From NCBI GenBank assembly GCA_025929585.1, contig JAICPY010000027.1, positions 1 to 46,405 on the forward strand: a stretch of 46,405 nt of DNA, written 5' to 3'. The position numbers were made by a program, and so were the translations under genes. Below are positions 14,883 to 22,240 of this stretch, in pieces (positions within the stretch are counted from its first letter, which is position 1; each line of letters opens with the position of its first letter). This DNA is from Steroidobacter sp. Lineage in GTDB: Bacteria > Pseudomonadota > Gammaproteobacteria > Steroidobacterales > Steroidobacteraceae. The notes beneath the pieces were generated by a model that saw nothing but the letters and a program-made list of their open reading frames with translations, did not search any database and was not told the origin of the DNA.

Positions 14883-15889
14883 TGAACGAAGACAACTATA
14901 AAGAAGCTGAGGATCGCGAGTTGCAGCAGTTATTGCGTACGGTTGGATCCCGTAGCACCCCGCCGCGACATGTGATGGAAGAAGTGCGCCAAGCAGTGCA
15001 TGGCGAATGGACCGATATCGTCGCCGCACGATCTAGAGCACGACGTGCTCGATACCTTGCCTGGGCTGCTTCGATCGCCGCAATCGCGTTGCTGGCGACG
15101 TCACTGATCGTCGTCCGCTTCGCTCCCGCGCAGGACATGGCGGTCGTCGCGCGCATCGAAGGCACCGTGCACCGTGACGCTGGTTTACTGCATGCCGCCG
15201 CACCATTGACGGGAAATGATCGCTTACGCGTCGGTGATGAAGTCTTTACGGACTCCGCCGGCCGTGGAGCATTCGTCACCGAGCAAGGCCTTTCGTTCAG
15301 AATCGATACGCAGACACGAGTGCATATGGTCGCGCTCGATCGTGTCGAATTGATCGAAGGCGCCTTATACGTCGATGCCGATCCTACTGAGGGCGTGGCG
15401 AGCAGTTTCGCAGTGGACACTCGCAGCGGCACCGTTCGTCATATCGGAACACAGTATGAAGTGCGCACCACTCCAGAGGCGGTGCAGATCAGCGTCCGAG
15501 AGGGTCGCGTCGCCATAGATACGAATGGGGTACTTCACGCAGGCAATGCGGGCGAGCGAATCGCCATAGGCCATGACGGCAGCGTCCAGCGTTCTGAGCT
15601 TCGTGAAGAGGAGCTCATCTGGCATTGGACCTCGCAGATCGCACCCGGTTTCGATATCGACAATCAACCCCTGCTCGCCTTTTTGAGTTGGTTCGAACGC
15701 GAGACTGGTCACAAAGTACAATTTGCGGATTCCAATATTCAATCCAGCGCCGCGCAGACCACCCTACGAGGATCGATCGAGGGGTTGGACCCGAAGGCAG
15801 CGCTCGGTGCAGTGCTAGCGACGACTAATATGAGCTTCAGCGAGATGGACGATGGCACGATCGTGATTAGGGAAAACGAACAGCGATGA
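14882..15889 (+). CDS. fecR: FecR-family transmembrane sigma regulator
   Basis: 335 residues. A short cytoplasmic part (1-57) with TPPRHVMEEVRQAVHGEW is followed by one membrane helix (about 58-79). The FecR periplasmic domain comes next (VVARIEGTVHRDAG to about residue 235, including GDEVFTDSAGRGAFVTEQG and TVRHIGTQYEVRTTPEAVQISVREGRV). The C-terminal 80 residues (PLLAFLSWFERETGHKVQFA to TTNMSFSEMDDGTIVI) resemble the STN/DUF4974 fold that contacts the receptor's signalling domain. It is translationally coupled to the sigma-factor gene and is followed at once by a tandem hairpin element, then a metal transporter, then the receptor. Confidence 0.88.
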   Translation: MNEDNYKEAEDRELQQLLRTVGSRSTPPRHVMEEVRQAVHGEWTDIVAARSRARRARYLAWAASIAAIALLATSLIVVRFAPAQDMAVVARIEGTVHRDAGLLHAAAPLTGNDRLRVGDEVFTDSAGRGAFVTEQGLSFRIDTQTRVHMVALDRVELIEGALYVDADPTEGVASSFAVDTRSGTVRHIGTQYEVRTTPEAVQISVREGRVAIDTNGVLHAGNAGERIAIGHDGSVQRSELREEELIWHWTSQIAPGFDIDNQPLLAFLSWFERETGHKVQFADSNIQSSAAQTTLRGSIEGLDPKAALGAVLATTNMSFSEMDDGTIVIRENEQR

Positions 15890-15892
15890 ATC

Positions 15893-15955
15893 GATAAAGT
15901 GATGAAGTGATGCGCTCAGAGGTAAACTTTGGCTTCATCACGCATCAACTATCGG
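15893..15955. repeat. Tandem-unit hairpin element after fecR
   Basis: Left arm GATAAAGTGATGAAGTGATG with GTGATG units (15893-15912). Loop CTCAGAGGTAAACTTTGG. Right arm CTTCATCACGCATCAACTAT (15932-15951), the complement. The element begins four bases after the fecR stop codon and ends just before the start of the VIT-type gene. Confidence 0.75.
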
Positions 15956-15962
15956 CTCGCTC

Positions 15963-16655
15963 ATGGCTCGCAGGCGTCATCGTGAAGTCCACCGCACCCA
16001 ACGTACCGGCTGGTTGCGCGCCGCCGTGCTCGGCGCCAACGACGGTATCGTTTCGACGACCAGCTTGATCGTCGGAGTGGCAGCCGCCGGCTCGGAGCGC
16101 TCCGTCATTCTGACAGCCGGTGTTGCCGGCCTCGTGGCCGGAGCGATGTCGATGGCCGCGGGGGAATACGTATCCGTCAGCTCGCAAGCAGACACCGAGC
16201 GCGCCGATCTAGACCGCGAACGCAAGGAGCTCGAAACCGATATCGAGTACGAACGAAAGGAATTGGCCAATATCTACGTGAAGCGCGGCTTGGATCCTTC
16301 GCTAGCAAGTCAAGTTTCGGATCAATTGATGGCGCACGATGCGCTCGGTGCCCATGCTCGTGACGAACTAGGTATTTCCGACACGCTCCGGGCGCGACCC
16401 ATTCAAGCAGCTGTCACCTCCGCAATTACCTTCGCTGTGGGCGCTGCGGTGCCATTACCCGCAGTATTGTTTGCACCGATGAGCGTGCTTGCGTACGTCG
16501 CGGGATTCACTGCTCTGATCTTTTTGGCATCGCTCGGTGCGCTCGCCGCTCGAGCTGGCGGCTCGCACGTTGCGCGTGGATCGCTGCGCGTCGTGTTCTG
16601 GGGCGCATTCGCGATGCTTGCGACCGGTTGGATCGGCACGCTGTTCAGCAGCTGA
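15963..16655 (+). CDS. VIT1/CCC1-family Fe/Mn transporter
   Basis: 230 residues. N-terminal helix pair GWLRAAVLGANDGIVSTTSLIVGVAAAG and AGVAGLVAGAMSMAAGEYVSVSSQAD are the VIT signature with the substrate-path Met and Asp/Gly residues. A charged cytoplasmic metal-binding helix hairpin follows (ERADLDRERKELETDIEYERKELANIYVKRGL), then three more helices. Members move Fe2+ or Mn2+ out of the cytoplasm. Finding one between fecR and the cognate TonB receptor suggests it is in the same regulon: import through the receptor balanced by export or sequestration. The spacing (73 bp after fecR, 47 bp before the receptor's likely start) allows one transcript. Confidence 0.9.
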   Translation: MARRRHREVHRTQRTGWLRAAVLGANDGIVSTTSLIVGVAAAGSERSVILTAGVAGLVAGAMSMAAGEYVSVSSQADTERADLDRERKELETDIEYERKELANIYVKRGLDPSLASQVSDQLMAHDALGAHARDELGISDTLRARPIQAAVTSAITFAVGAAVPLPAVLFAPMSVLAYVAGFTALIFLASLGALAARAGGSHVARGSLRVVFWGAFAMLATGWIGTLFSS

Positions 16656-16702
16656 GTTACCATCTCGCACCACCTCGAGCCGCGAATCGGAGTCGGCGAG
16701 TC

Positions 16703-19018
16703 TTGCGAGTCAATTCCCCGAAGCCACTCTGGTGGGCATGCCTCGCATTGGCAGCCGTGGTGTTCGCGAGCTCGGCCCATTCTGCGCCGCCGTATGCCGG
16801 CCGCACCGTTCACGATGTCCTACAGGAGCTGCGTGGCCGCGGCGTTTCGTTCATCTACAGCACGGCGGTCATTCCAAGCGATCTAAAAGTTACGAGCGAG
16901 CCTTCCCAAACATCCGCGTTGCGATTGGCTGCCGAAGTCCTTGCGCAACACGGGCTCGAGTTGCTCAGAGTCGCGCCGGGGAGCTACGCGGTCGTTCGCA
17001 ATCACCGTGGTGCTGCCCCGGTGGTTCAGAGCACACCCGCAGCCGTACCGGAGCAGTCGATCGATGAAATCGTCGTTTCGACGAGCCGCTATGCACTCAC
17101 CACTGAAATCGCGGCAACTCACAATCTGATCGCGCAGCAAGATCTCAGCATGCTTCCCCAGCTTGGAGAGGAGACGCTGCGAGCGATCCATCGGCTACCC
17201 GGCGCGGCGAGCAATGGATTGTCTGGACTTGCAGCCATCCGTGGCGGTGAGCCGAACGAAACTCTGATCCTTCTCGATGGCATGCAACTGTTCGAGCCGT
17301 TTCACCTGAAACATTTCTTCAGTCCAGTAAGCCTTCTGGACTCCCGCATCGTGGCCGACATGGATGTGTACTCCGGAGGGTTCGGTGCCCAATATGGAAC
17401 GCGCATAAGTGCGGCGATCGATGCACACTCGATCCGGCCCGAAGCGCCTCATTATTACGAGCTGGGCGCAAGTCTCTTTCACACGAACGCACTGACGGCA
17501 CAGCGATTTGCCGGCGGTGATGGTCAGTGGCTGCTCTCAGCACGCCGCAGCAATCTGGATGAGATCATCCATATACTGGAATCGGATTTCGGCGAGCCGC
17601 AGTACTTCGATGTATTCACGCGATTGGACTACGAGCTTTCCCCCTCAACGCAGGTGTCCGCAGCGTACCTTGGCTCGCGCGACAGGATCAGTGCTCACCG
17701 CAGATCGCGGTCCGAGAGCGCTGTGGCGGAATATCGCAACAACTACGGTTGGGCCACGCTCGATCACCAGTGGTCATCGACCGCTTCCGCCCGAGTTATC
17801 GCATCCTTCACGGATGTGACCAACAATCGCCGCGGCCATATAGACCAAGCTGCTGCGCTCATCGGCGATGTCGACGACGAACGCACCTTCCATATAGCCG
17901 GGCTACAAGTTGATGGAGCATTCGAGACAGCGGATCTCGCCCACCGGTGGGGATTGAGCGCTCGACAGCTCTCGGCCATGTATGACTACAGTAGCAATGT
18001 ACGCATCGAAGAGGGCTACCCGTACCCTCAATCACCCGCCCGCGCCATCGAGCGCGCGGTGAGCTTGAGTCCGGATGGTCAAGAGTACGCTGCGTATTGG
18101 TCCACGCGTGCACAACTTGGACGCGCGCTCACTGTCGATGTAGGCGTGAGATGGGATGATGAAAATTACACCCGCGCGAATAGTGAGACGCAGCTTGCAC
18201 CGCGGCTCGGTGCTGTGTACGTGCTTTCGCCCCACCAACGATTCCGCATCAGCTGGGGACGCTTCTTTCAAGCACAGTCGATCAACGAAGCACAGATCGA
18301 GAGCGATACAAATGTCTTCTTCCCTGCGCAACGTGCAGATCAATTCATCGTCAGTTACGAGACCGATCTGGCGGTGGGCGCCCAAGTTCGCATCGAGGTG
18401 TACCGCAAGAACTACACGAGGCTTCGACCGCGCTGGGAGAACCTATTCGATCCCGTTGTTCTCGCCCCCGAGCTCAAACCTGATCGCGTACTCGTAGATC
18501 CCGAGCGCGCGCGAGCCGAAGGAATTGAGCTTCTCGTTTCGAAGCGCACCGGCGCACCATGGACGTGGTGGTTCGCCTATACATGGTCACAAGCAAAAGA
18601 TGTGATCGATGGGCGCGAGGTCGCACGTAGTTGGGACCAGCGGCATGCGATCAGCGCCGGAGTTCATTGGACGAACGATCGGTGGGACATCACGCTGGCA
18701 GATACCTATCACAGCGGCTGGCCGACGACACCTGTTCGCATTGTCGGCTTTGGTGATGATGCGAGCGTCGAAGTCGGGGAGCGCAATAGCGTACGTTTCG
18801 ACGATGCGAATTCCGTCGATTTGCGGATCAATCGACGCGTGCCGGTCACGCTCGGCGAGGTTGATTTGTTCCTCGAGGTCGCGAACTTGTTCAACGAACG
18901 CAATCCCTGCTGCATGTCTATCTCGGCAACGCGCACCGAGGGCCAACTGCAGATCAACCAACAGGTCGATCACTGGCTGGGCATCGTGCCTTCGATTGGA
19001 TTTCTGTGGAGGTATTGA
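16703..19018 (+). CDS. TonB-dependent receptor with N-terminal STN signalling domain
   Basis: About 771 residues from a TTG at 16703 that has GGAG 11 bases upstream; the frame is open to 16628 inside the preceding gene, but the signal peptide (PLWWACLALAAVVFASSAHSA) begins near this start. After cleavage comes an STN domain (AGRTVHDVLQELRGRGVSF to about residue 95, SYAVVRN). A TonB-box-like SIDEIVVSTSR follows, then a plug (LPGAASNGLSGLAAIRGGEP, LLDGMQLFEPFHLKHFFSPV) and a 22-strand-type barrel ending IGFLWRY. The STN domain plus upstream sigma factor and FecR mark a transducing receptor. The ligand is unknown; ferric complexes are the usual cargo and the VIT neighbour supports a metal link. 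Confidence 0.88.
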   Translation: MRVNSPKPLWWACLALAAVVFASSAHSAPPYAGRTVHDVLQELRGRGVSFIYSTAVIPSDLKVTSEPSQTSALRLAAEVLAQHGLELLRVAPGSYAVVRNHRGAAPVVQSTPAAVPEQSIDEIVVSTSRYALTTEIAATHNLIAQQDLSMLPQLGEETLRAIHRLPGAASNGLSGLAAIRGGEPNETLILLDGMQLFEPFHLKHFFSPVSLLDSRIVADMDVYSGGFGAQYGTRISAAIDAHSIRPEAPHYYELGASLFHTNALTAQRFAGGDGQWLLSARRSNLDEIIHILESDFGEPQYFDVFTRLDYELSPSTQVSAAYLGSRDRISAHRRSRSESAVAEYRNNYGWATLDHQWSSTASARVIASFTDVTNNRRGHIDQAAALIGDVDDERTFHIAGLQVDGAFETADLAHRWGLSARQLSAMYDYSSNVRIEEGYPYPQSPARAIERAVSLSPDGQEYAAYWSTRAQLGRALTVDVGVRWDDENYTRANSETQLAPRLGAVYVLSPHQRFRISWGRFFQAQSINEAQIESDTNVFFPAQRADQFIVSYETDLAVGAQVRIEVYRKNYTRLRPRWENLFDPVVLAPELKPDRVLVDPERARAEGIELLVSKRTGAPWTWWFAYTWSQAKDVIDGREVARSWDQRHAISAGVHWTNDRWDITLADTYHSGWPTTPVRIVGFGDDASVEVGERNSVRFDDANSVDLRINRRVPVTLGEVDLFLEVANLFNERNPCCMSISATRTEGQLQINQQVDHWLGIVPSIGFLWRY

Positions 19019-19026
19019 AGGAACAT

Positions 19027-19173
19027 GCAGAGGTGCGGAAGTGTGGACGTGTAAAGGCCTGAAGGAGCCGAATGCTTGATCCTAAGTCGGAGCACCGACT
19101 CTGGTTTGACCCTACACGTCTACACCTCGTTTACCTGTTCACCTTCTATCGACTACTTGTTCAGCTTCTACAC
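19027..19173. repeat. Tandem octamer hairpin element between convergent genes
   Basis: Left arm GAGGTGCGGAAGTGTGGACG with GGTGTG-like units (19030-19049). Right arm ACACGTCTACACCTCGTTTA (19124-19143) extended by CCTGTTCACCTTC. A perfect small hairpin AGTCGG-AGCA-CCGACT sits in the loop (19085-19100). The element fills the 155 bp between the receptor stop codon (plus strand) and the PepSY gene stop codon (minus strand). Confidence 0.7.
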
Positions 19174-19449
19174 TCAATCCCAATCGTCATTCTGATCGTC
19201 CGGATCTTCCCGAACGACGTTGCCGCTCACGGGATCGACATCGAGCTCGACTCGCTTACCTGCGGAGTTCGTCGCTTCGACTTCCCAAATGCCATCGTCC
19301 TTTTCGACATCATGGATCTGCGTATAGCCGGCGCTCTCCAACTTGGCGATGATGTCTTTTGCATTCAGCTCATTCGGTGCCGTTTGAGCTAAGACGAAAG
19401 GCGCTGTGAGCACGGCGGCGAGAGCCGTAAGGCCAACTACTTTTTTCAT
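19174..19449 (-). CDS. Small periplasmic PepSY protein (1)
   Basis: 91 residues. Signal peptide MKKVVGLTALAAVLTAPFVLA, then one PepSY domain: NELNAKDIIAKLESAGYTQIHDVEKDDGIWEVEATNSAGKRVELDVDPVSGNVV, ending in an acidic tail EDPDDQNDDWD. GGAGAATTTGCC before the ATG is a good ribosome site. PepSY units are thought to inhibit proteases or bind peptides or metals in the periplasm. It is divergent from a second PepSY gene at 19586, with the 136 bp between them as likely shared control region. Such single-domain PepSY genes often accompany OmpR/QseC-type two-component pairs, as here. Confidence 0.9.
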   Translation of the reverse strand: MKKVVGLTALAAVLTAPFVLAQTAPNELNAKDIIAKLESAGYTQIHDVEKDDGIWEVEATNSAGKRVELDVDPVSGNVVREDPDDQNDDWD

Positions 19450-19585
19450 GGCAAATTCTCCATAACGATGCTTGCGGTTGAACCGGACTTACCCGGGTTG
19501 AGAGCATCCTCGCAGATGAGCGATGAATCGATCGTGAGGACCCCATTCATCATTCGTTTAGGCTTCTATCTGCTATGGTTCGCGC

Positions 19586-19888
19586 ATGAAAGTCGTACCA
19601 ATCGCACTGATGCTCGCTGCACTGCTGTGCACTTCGGCCGCACAGCCGGCCGAAGACCACGAGACCGCCCGCCGTGCGGTGGAACGGGGCGAATTGCTAC
19701 CTTTGTCTCGCATCCTTGCGAAGGCGGAGAAAGAGTATCCTGGACGCGTTCTTGAAGTTGATCTGGATCGCGAGAAGGATCGCTACTACTACGAGATCGA
19801 GATTCTGCTAAACGACGGTCGAGTTATCGAGCTCACCTACGATGGGCGAACCGGCGAGCTACTCGATACAGAGATCGAGGATGACTGA
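19586..19888 (+). CDS. Small periplasmic PepSY protein (2)
   Basis: 100 residues. Signal peptide MKVVPIALMLAALLCTSAAQPA, then ETARRAVERGELLPLSRILAKAEKEYPGRVLEVDLDREKDRYYYEIEILLNDGRVIELTYDGRTGELLDTEIEDD in the PepSY pattern (given in parts: LPLSRILAKAEKEYPGRVLE, YYYEIEILLNDGRVIELTYD, GRTGELL). It is first in a likely operon with the response regulator and sensor kinase, a layout in which the PepSY protein may modulate the kinase's periplasmic sensing. Its stop codon is followed 20 bases later by a dense run of CGTCACC units that reaches the response-regulator start. Confidence 0.88.
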   Translation: MKVVPIALMLAALLCTSAAQPAEDHETARRAVERGELLPLSRILAKAEKEYPGRVLEVDLDREKDRYYYEIEILLNDGRVIELTYDGRTGELLDTEIEDD

Positions 19889-19906
19889 TTCCACCTCTTG
19901 TACCTT

Positions 19907-20009
19907 CCGACTTCGTCACCTCGTCACTCCCTCACCTCGTCACCTCGTCACCTCGTCACTCCGCCACTTCGCCATCCGTCACCCGTCACTTCGTCACCCG
20001 TCACCTTCA
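19907..20009 (+). repeat. One-armed tandem run of TCGTCACC units
   Basis: About twelve imperfect 7-9 bp units of the type (T)CGTCACC or CGTCACT fill the gap between the PepSY stop (19888) and the response-regulator ATG (20015). The run ends three to five bases before the ATG, so no Shine-Dalgarno sequence exists in front of that gene. Unlike the other loci no complementary left arm is visible here. Confidence 0.8.
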
Positions 20010-20014
20010 TTCCG

Positions 20015-20686
20015 ATGCGCGTTCTAGTGGTCGAAGACGAGAGCAAGCTCGCTGCGCGCATCAGCAGCGCACTAGGTACTGCCGGCCTGACTGCCGATAT
20101 CGCCTCCGATGGTGAGCAGGCGCAATTCCTCGGTGAAACCGAGCCATACGATGCGGCCGTCCTGGATTTAGGCTTGCCGAAAATCGACGGCTTGAGCGTG
20201 CTGGAGCATTGGCGCGCCAGCGGCCATAAGATGCCGGTGCTGATCTTGACTGCACGTGGGCGCTGGCACGAAAAACTCGCCGGCTTCAACGCCGGCGCCG
20301 ATGACTATCTGACGAAACCCTTCGAGATGGATGAGCTGATCGTACGCGTAAAGGCGCTGATCAGACGCAGCACAGGTCATGCTTCTTCCGTGATCGAGTG
20401 CGGCGATCTGCGCCTGGACATCAATGCGGCGCGATTCGACTATGCAGGAGAGCCGATCGAGCTCACCGCACAGGAGTACCGAATACTTGCTTTTCTCATG
20501 CATCACATTGGCCGCGTCGTCAGCCGCACGGAACTGATCGAGCATATCTACTCTCGTGATGCCGATAGCGATTCCAACGTGATCGATGTGCTGATCGGAC
20601 GCATTCGTAAAAAACTGCCTGCTGCAATCCTGCAGACCGTTCGAGGCCAAGGGTTCGTGCTCGGCAGAGCTTGCGAACCACGATAG
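20015..20686 (+). CDS. OmpR-family response regulator
   Basis: 223 residues from the ATG at 20015. The frame stays open 39 codons upstream but those codons only translate the tandem repeat (runs of SPRHLVTP), so the inner start is used. Receiver domain 1-115: acidic pair EDE at 7-9, phospho-acceptor D51 in AVLDLGLPKIDG, and the conserved K in YLTKPFEMDEL. Winged-helix domain about 125-220: ELTAQEYRILAFLMHHIGRVVSRTELIEHIY and NVIDVLIGRIRKKL. It pairs with the adjacent sensor kinase (nine bases between stop and start). The group resembles QseB/TctD-type regulators that control outer-membrane transport genes. Confidence 0.9.
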   Translation: MRVLVVEDESKLAARISSALGTAGLTADIASDGEQAQFLGETEPYDAAVLDLGLPKIDGLSVLEHWRASGHKMPVLILTARGRWHEKLAGFNAGADDYLTKPFEMDELIVRVKALIRRSTGHASSVIECGDLRLDINAARFDYAGEPIELTAQEYRILAFLMHHIGRVVSRTELIEHIYSRDADSDSNVIDVLIGRIRKKLPAAILQTVRGQGFVLGRACEPR

Positions 20687-20695
20687 TATGGTTGC

Positions 20696-22030
20696 ATGCG
20701 ATTGCCTCGATCTCTTCGCGCCCGATTGGTTACCGGCGCGCTCGTTTGGACTGTGCTTGCCGGCGTGCTCGGAAGCTGGGCACTGTCGAATGCGTTCAGA
20801 ACTACGGCACAGGATGCTTTCGATTCGCGACTTACCTCGCTCGTTGCGATTCTCATCGGCCTTACAGAAATCAACGCCAACGGCGAGGTCACGATTGCTC
20901 GAAGCATCGGCGATCCGCAGTTCGAACGCATCTATTCGGGATGGTATTGGTTGGTGAAGTCCGGAGAGACGACGCCGTTGCGCTCGCGCTCTCTTTGGGA
21001 TATCGAGCTGAACATCCCCTCGCTCGCTGTTTCCGCTACGCCGACGCTTTGGAGCACCGAAGATAGCCTCGGACGCGAGCTACGCGTCGCTGGACAAACG
21101 GTGTCACTTCCCGGCGCAGCGCGGCCGTTGACGTTTGTCGTGACCGGCGATCTCGACGCGTTTCGCCAAGAGTCGCAGCGCTTCGATTTGATCTTATGGC
21201 TCTCGCTTGCCGGACTTGGTTTGGGTCTCATCCTCGCGATTCTCATCCAGGTCAGCTTTGGGCTCCGTCCGTTGAATCGGCTCGCGCACGAAACCGAAGC
21301 CGTTCGCACCGGGGCGTCGAAACAACTCACACCCACAGGCACTCGAGAGCTGGACATGCTGGTCGATGAGGTGAACTCTCTCATCGAGCACAACCGCCAA
21401 GTCATCGAGCGCAGCCGCGCAAGCGCGAGCGATCTAGCGCATGCGCTGAAGACTCCACTCGCGATCATGCAGTCCTCGCAAGAAGACTCGGCGCCGAGCT
21501 CCGAGCAGCGCGATCAAATCGCAACGATGGAAAGGATCATCACGCGACATCTAGCACGGGCAGCAACCGCAGGCCCTGGCCGCCATACCCCCGTCGCACT
21601 TGCACCGATCGTGAGCGATCTTGCACGCGGTCTGACGCGTGTTTACGCTGAGCGAAAGCTAACCTTCGGCTCGGACCTTTCGGCTGAGTTGAGTTATCCC
21701 GCCGACCGCGAAGACTTGGAAGAAATTGTCGGCAACCTTCTCGAGAATGCCTTCAAGTGGGCGCGAAGCCGCATCCAGGTGAACGCAAGTCGCCACCCCC
21801 AGCATTTCCTACTCGCCGTCGAAGATGACGGTCCGGGAATCGATAGCGACGATGCGAGCCGAGCCATCGAACGAGGTGCGCGACTAGATGAGCAAACACC
21901 AGGCACGGGCCTCGGTCTATCTATAGTCAAGGATATCGCGGCGATCTATCGCGGTGAGTTGCGTCTGTCGAAATCCGAGATCGGCGGATTGAAGGCGGAA
22001 GTGATGCTGCCGATAAAGCCGCTTAGCTAA
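20696..22030 (+). CDS. Membrane sensor histidine kinase (EnvZ/PhoQ-like)
   Basis: 444 residues. Two membrane helices (about 10-32 and 165-187) enclose a 130-residue periplasmic sensor, followed by HAMP and an H-box ASDLAHALKTPLAIMQSS with H249. The N-box NLLENAFKWARSRI and G-boxes EDDGPGI and GTGLGLSIVKDI follow. It should phosphorylate the regulator encoded just upstream. The last codons (KPLS and stop) lie inside an 18-base palindrome, GCCGCTTAGCTAAGCGGC (22018-22035), which recurs at 39421-39438 beside another tandem hairpin. The 3' end of this gene has therefore been shaped by the repeat. The convergent TonB receptor is the obvious candidate target. Confidence 0.9.
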   Translation: MRLPRSLRARLVTGALVWTVLAGVLGSWALSNAFRTTAQDAFDSRLTSLVAILIGLTEINANGEVTIARSIGDPQFERIYSGWYWLVKSGETTPLRSRSLWDIELNIPSLAVSATPTLWSTEDSLGRELRVAGQTVSLPGAARPLTFVVTGDLDAFRQESQRFDLILWLSLAGLGLGLILAILIQVSFGLRPLNRLAHETEAVRTGASKQLTPTGTRELDMLVDEVNSLIEHNRQVIERSRASASDLAHALKTPLAIMQSSQEDSAPSSEQRDQIATMERIITRHLARAATAGPGRHTPVALAPIVSDLARGLTRVYAERKLTFGSDLSAELSYPADREDLEEIVGNLLENAFKWARSRIQVNASRHPQHFLLAVEDDGPGIDSDDASRAIERGARLDEQTPGTGLGLSIVKDIAAIYRGELRLSKSEIGGLKAEVMLPIKPLS

Positions 22031-22115
22031 GCGGCGGTTGGCAGTTGACGGTTGGCGGTTGACAGCCGGAGAAGTCCCTTCTCTGACCGCCAACTGTCAA
22101 CGGTCAACTGTCAAC
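22018..22115. repeat. Heptamer tandem hairpin element with 18-bp palindrome
   Basis: Order: GCCGCTTAGCTAAGCGGC (22018-22035), then GGTTGGC, AGTTGAC, GGTTGGC, GGTTGAC units, then loop AGCCGGAGAAGTCCCTTCTC, then the complementary units CCGCCAA, CTGTCAA, CGGTCAA, CTGTCAA, CC. The unit length is 7 bp with compensating differences between arms. The same palindrome plus similar units and loop core (AGCCGGAAAG) occurs in the opposite orientation at 39345-39438. Confidence 0.9.
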
Positions 22116-22156
22116 CATCACTTCCTCTAGCCGCACTGCCGCTAGAGGAAGTGATG
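22116..22156. terminator. Perfect 16-bp hairpin between convergent genes
   Basis: CATCACTTCCTCTAGC (22116-22131) and GCTAGAGGAAGTGATG (22141-22156) pair perfectly around a nine-base loop. It lies between the convergent sensor-kinase and TonB-receptor genes and would fold in either transcript. No T-run follows on either strand, so it is not a classical intrinsic terminator. Confidence 0.5.
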
Positions 22157-22232
22157 AGGTGATTACGCCAAACGAGAACGTGAGCTTTCCCGTCTGTCGT
22201 CATCACCCTATCACCTCATCACTTTCATGACC
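22150..22232. repeat. Second tandem-unit hairpin, GTGATGA type
   Basis: Left arm AGTGATGAGGTGATTACG (22151-22168). Right arm CGTCATCACCCTATCACCTC (22198-22217) continuing ATCACTTTCATG. It is the complement with 7-8 bp spacing of the TCACC core, and ends nine bases before the stop codon of the minus-strand TonB receptor. Together with the preceding entries it makes three nested or adjacent hairpins in about 210 bp. Confidence 0.75.
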
Positions 22233-22240
22233 CTCTTTGG

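Noticed and set aside
19898-20014. Longer start of the response regulator
   Set aside because: The extra 39 residues are only a translation of the CGTCACC run, and the receiver domain begins at MRVLVVEDE.
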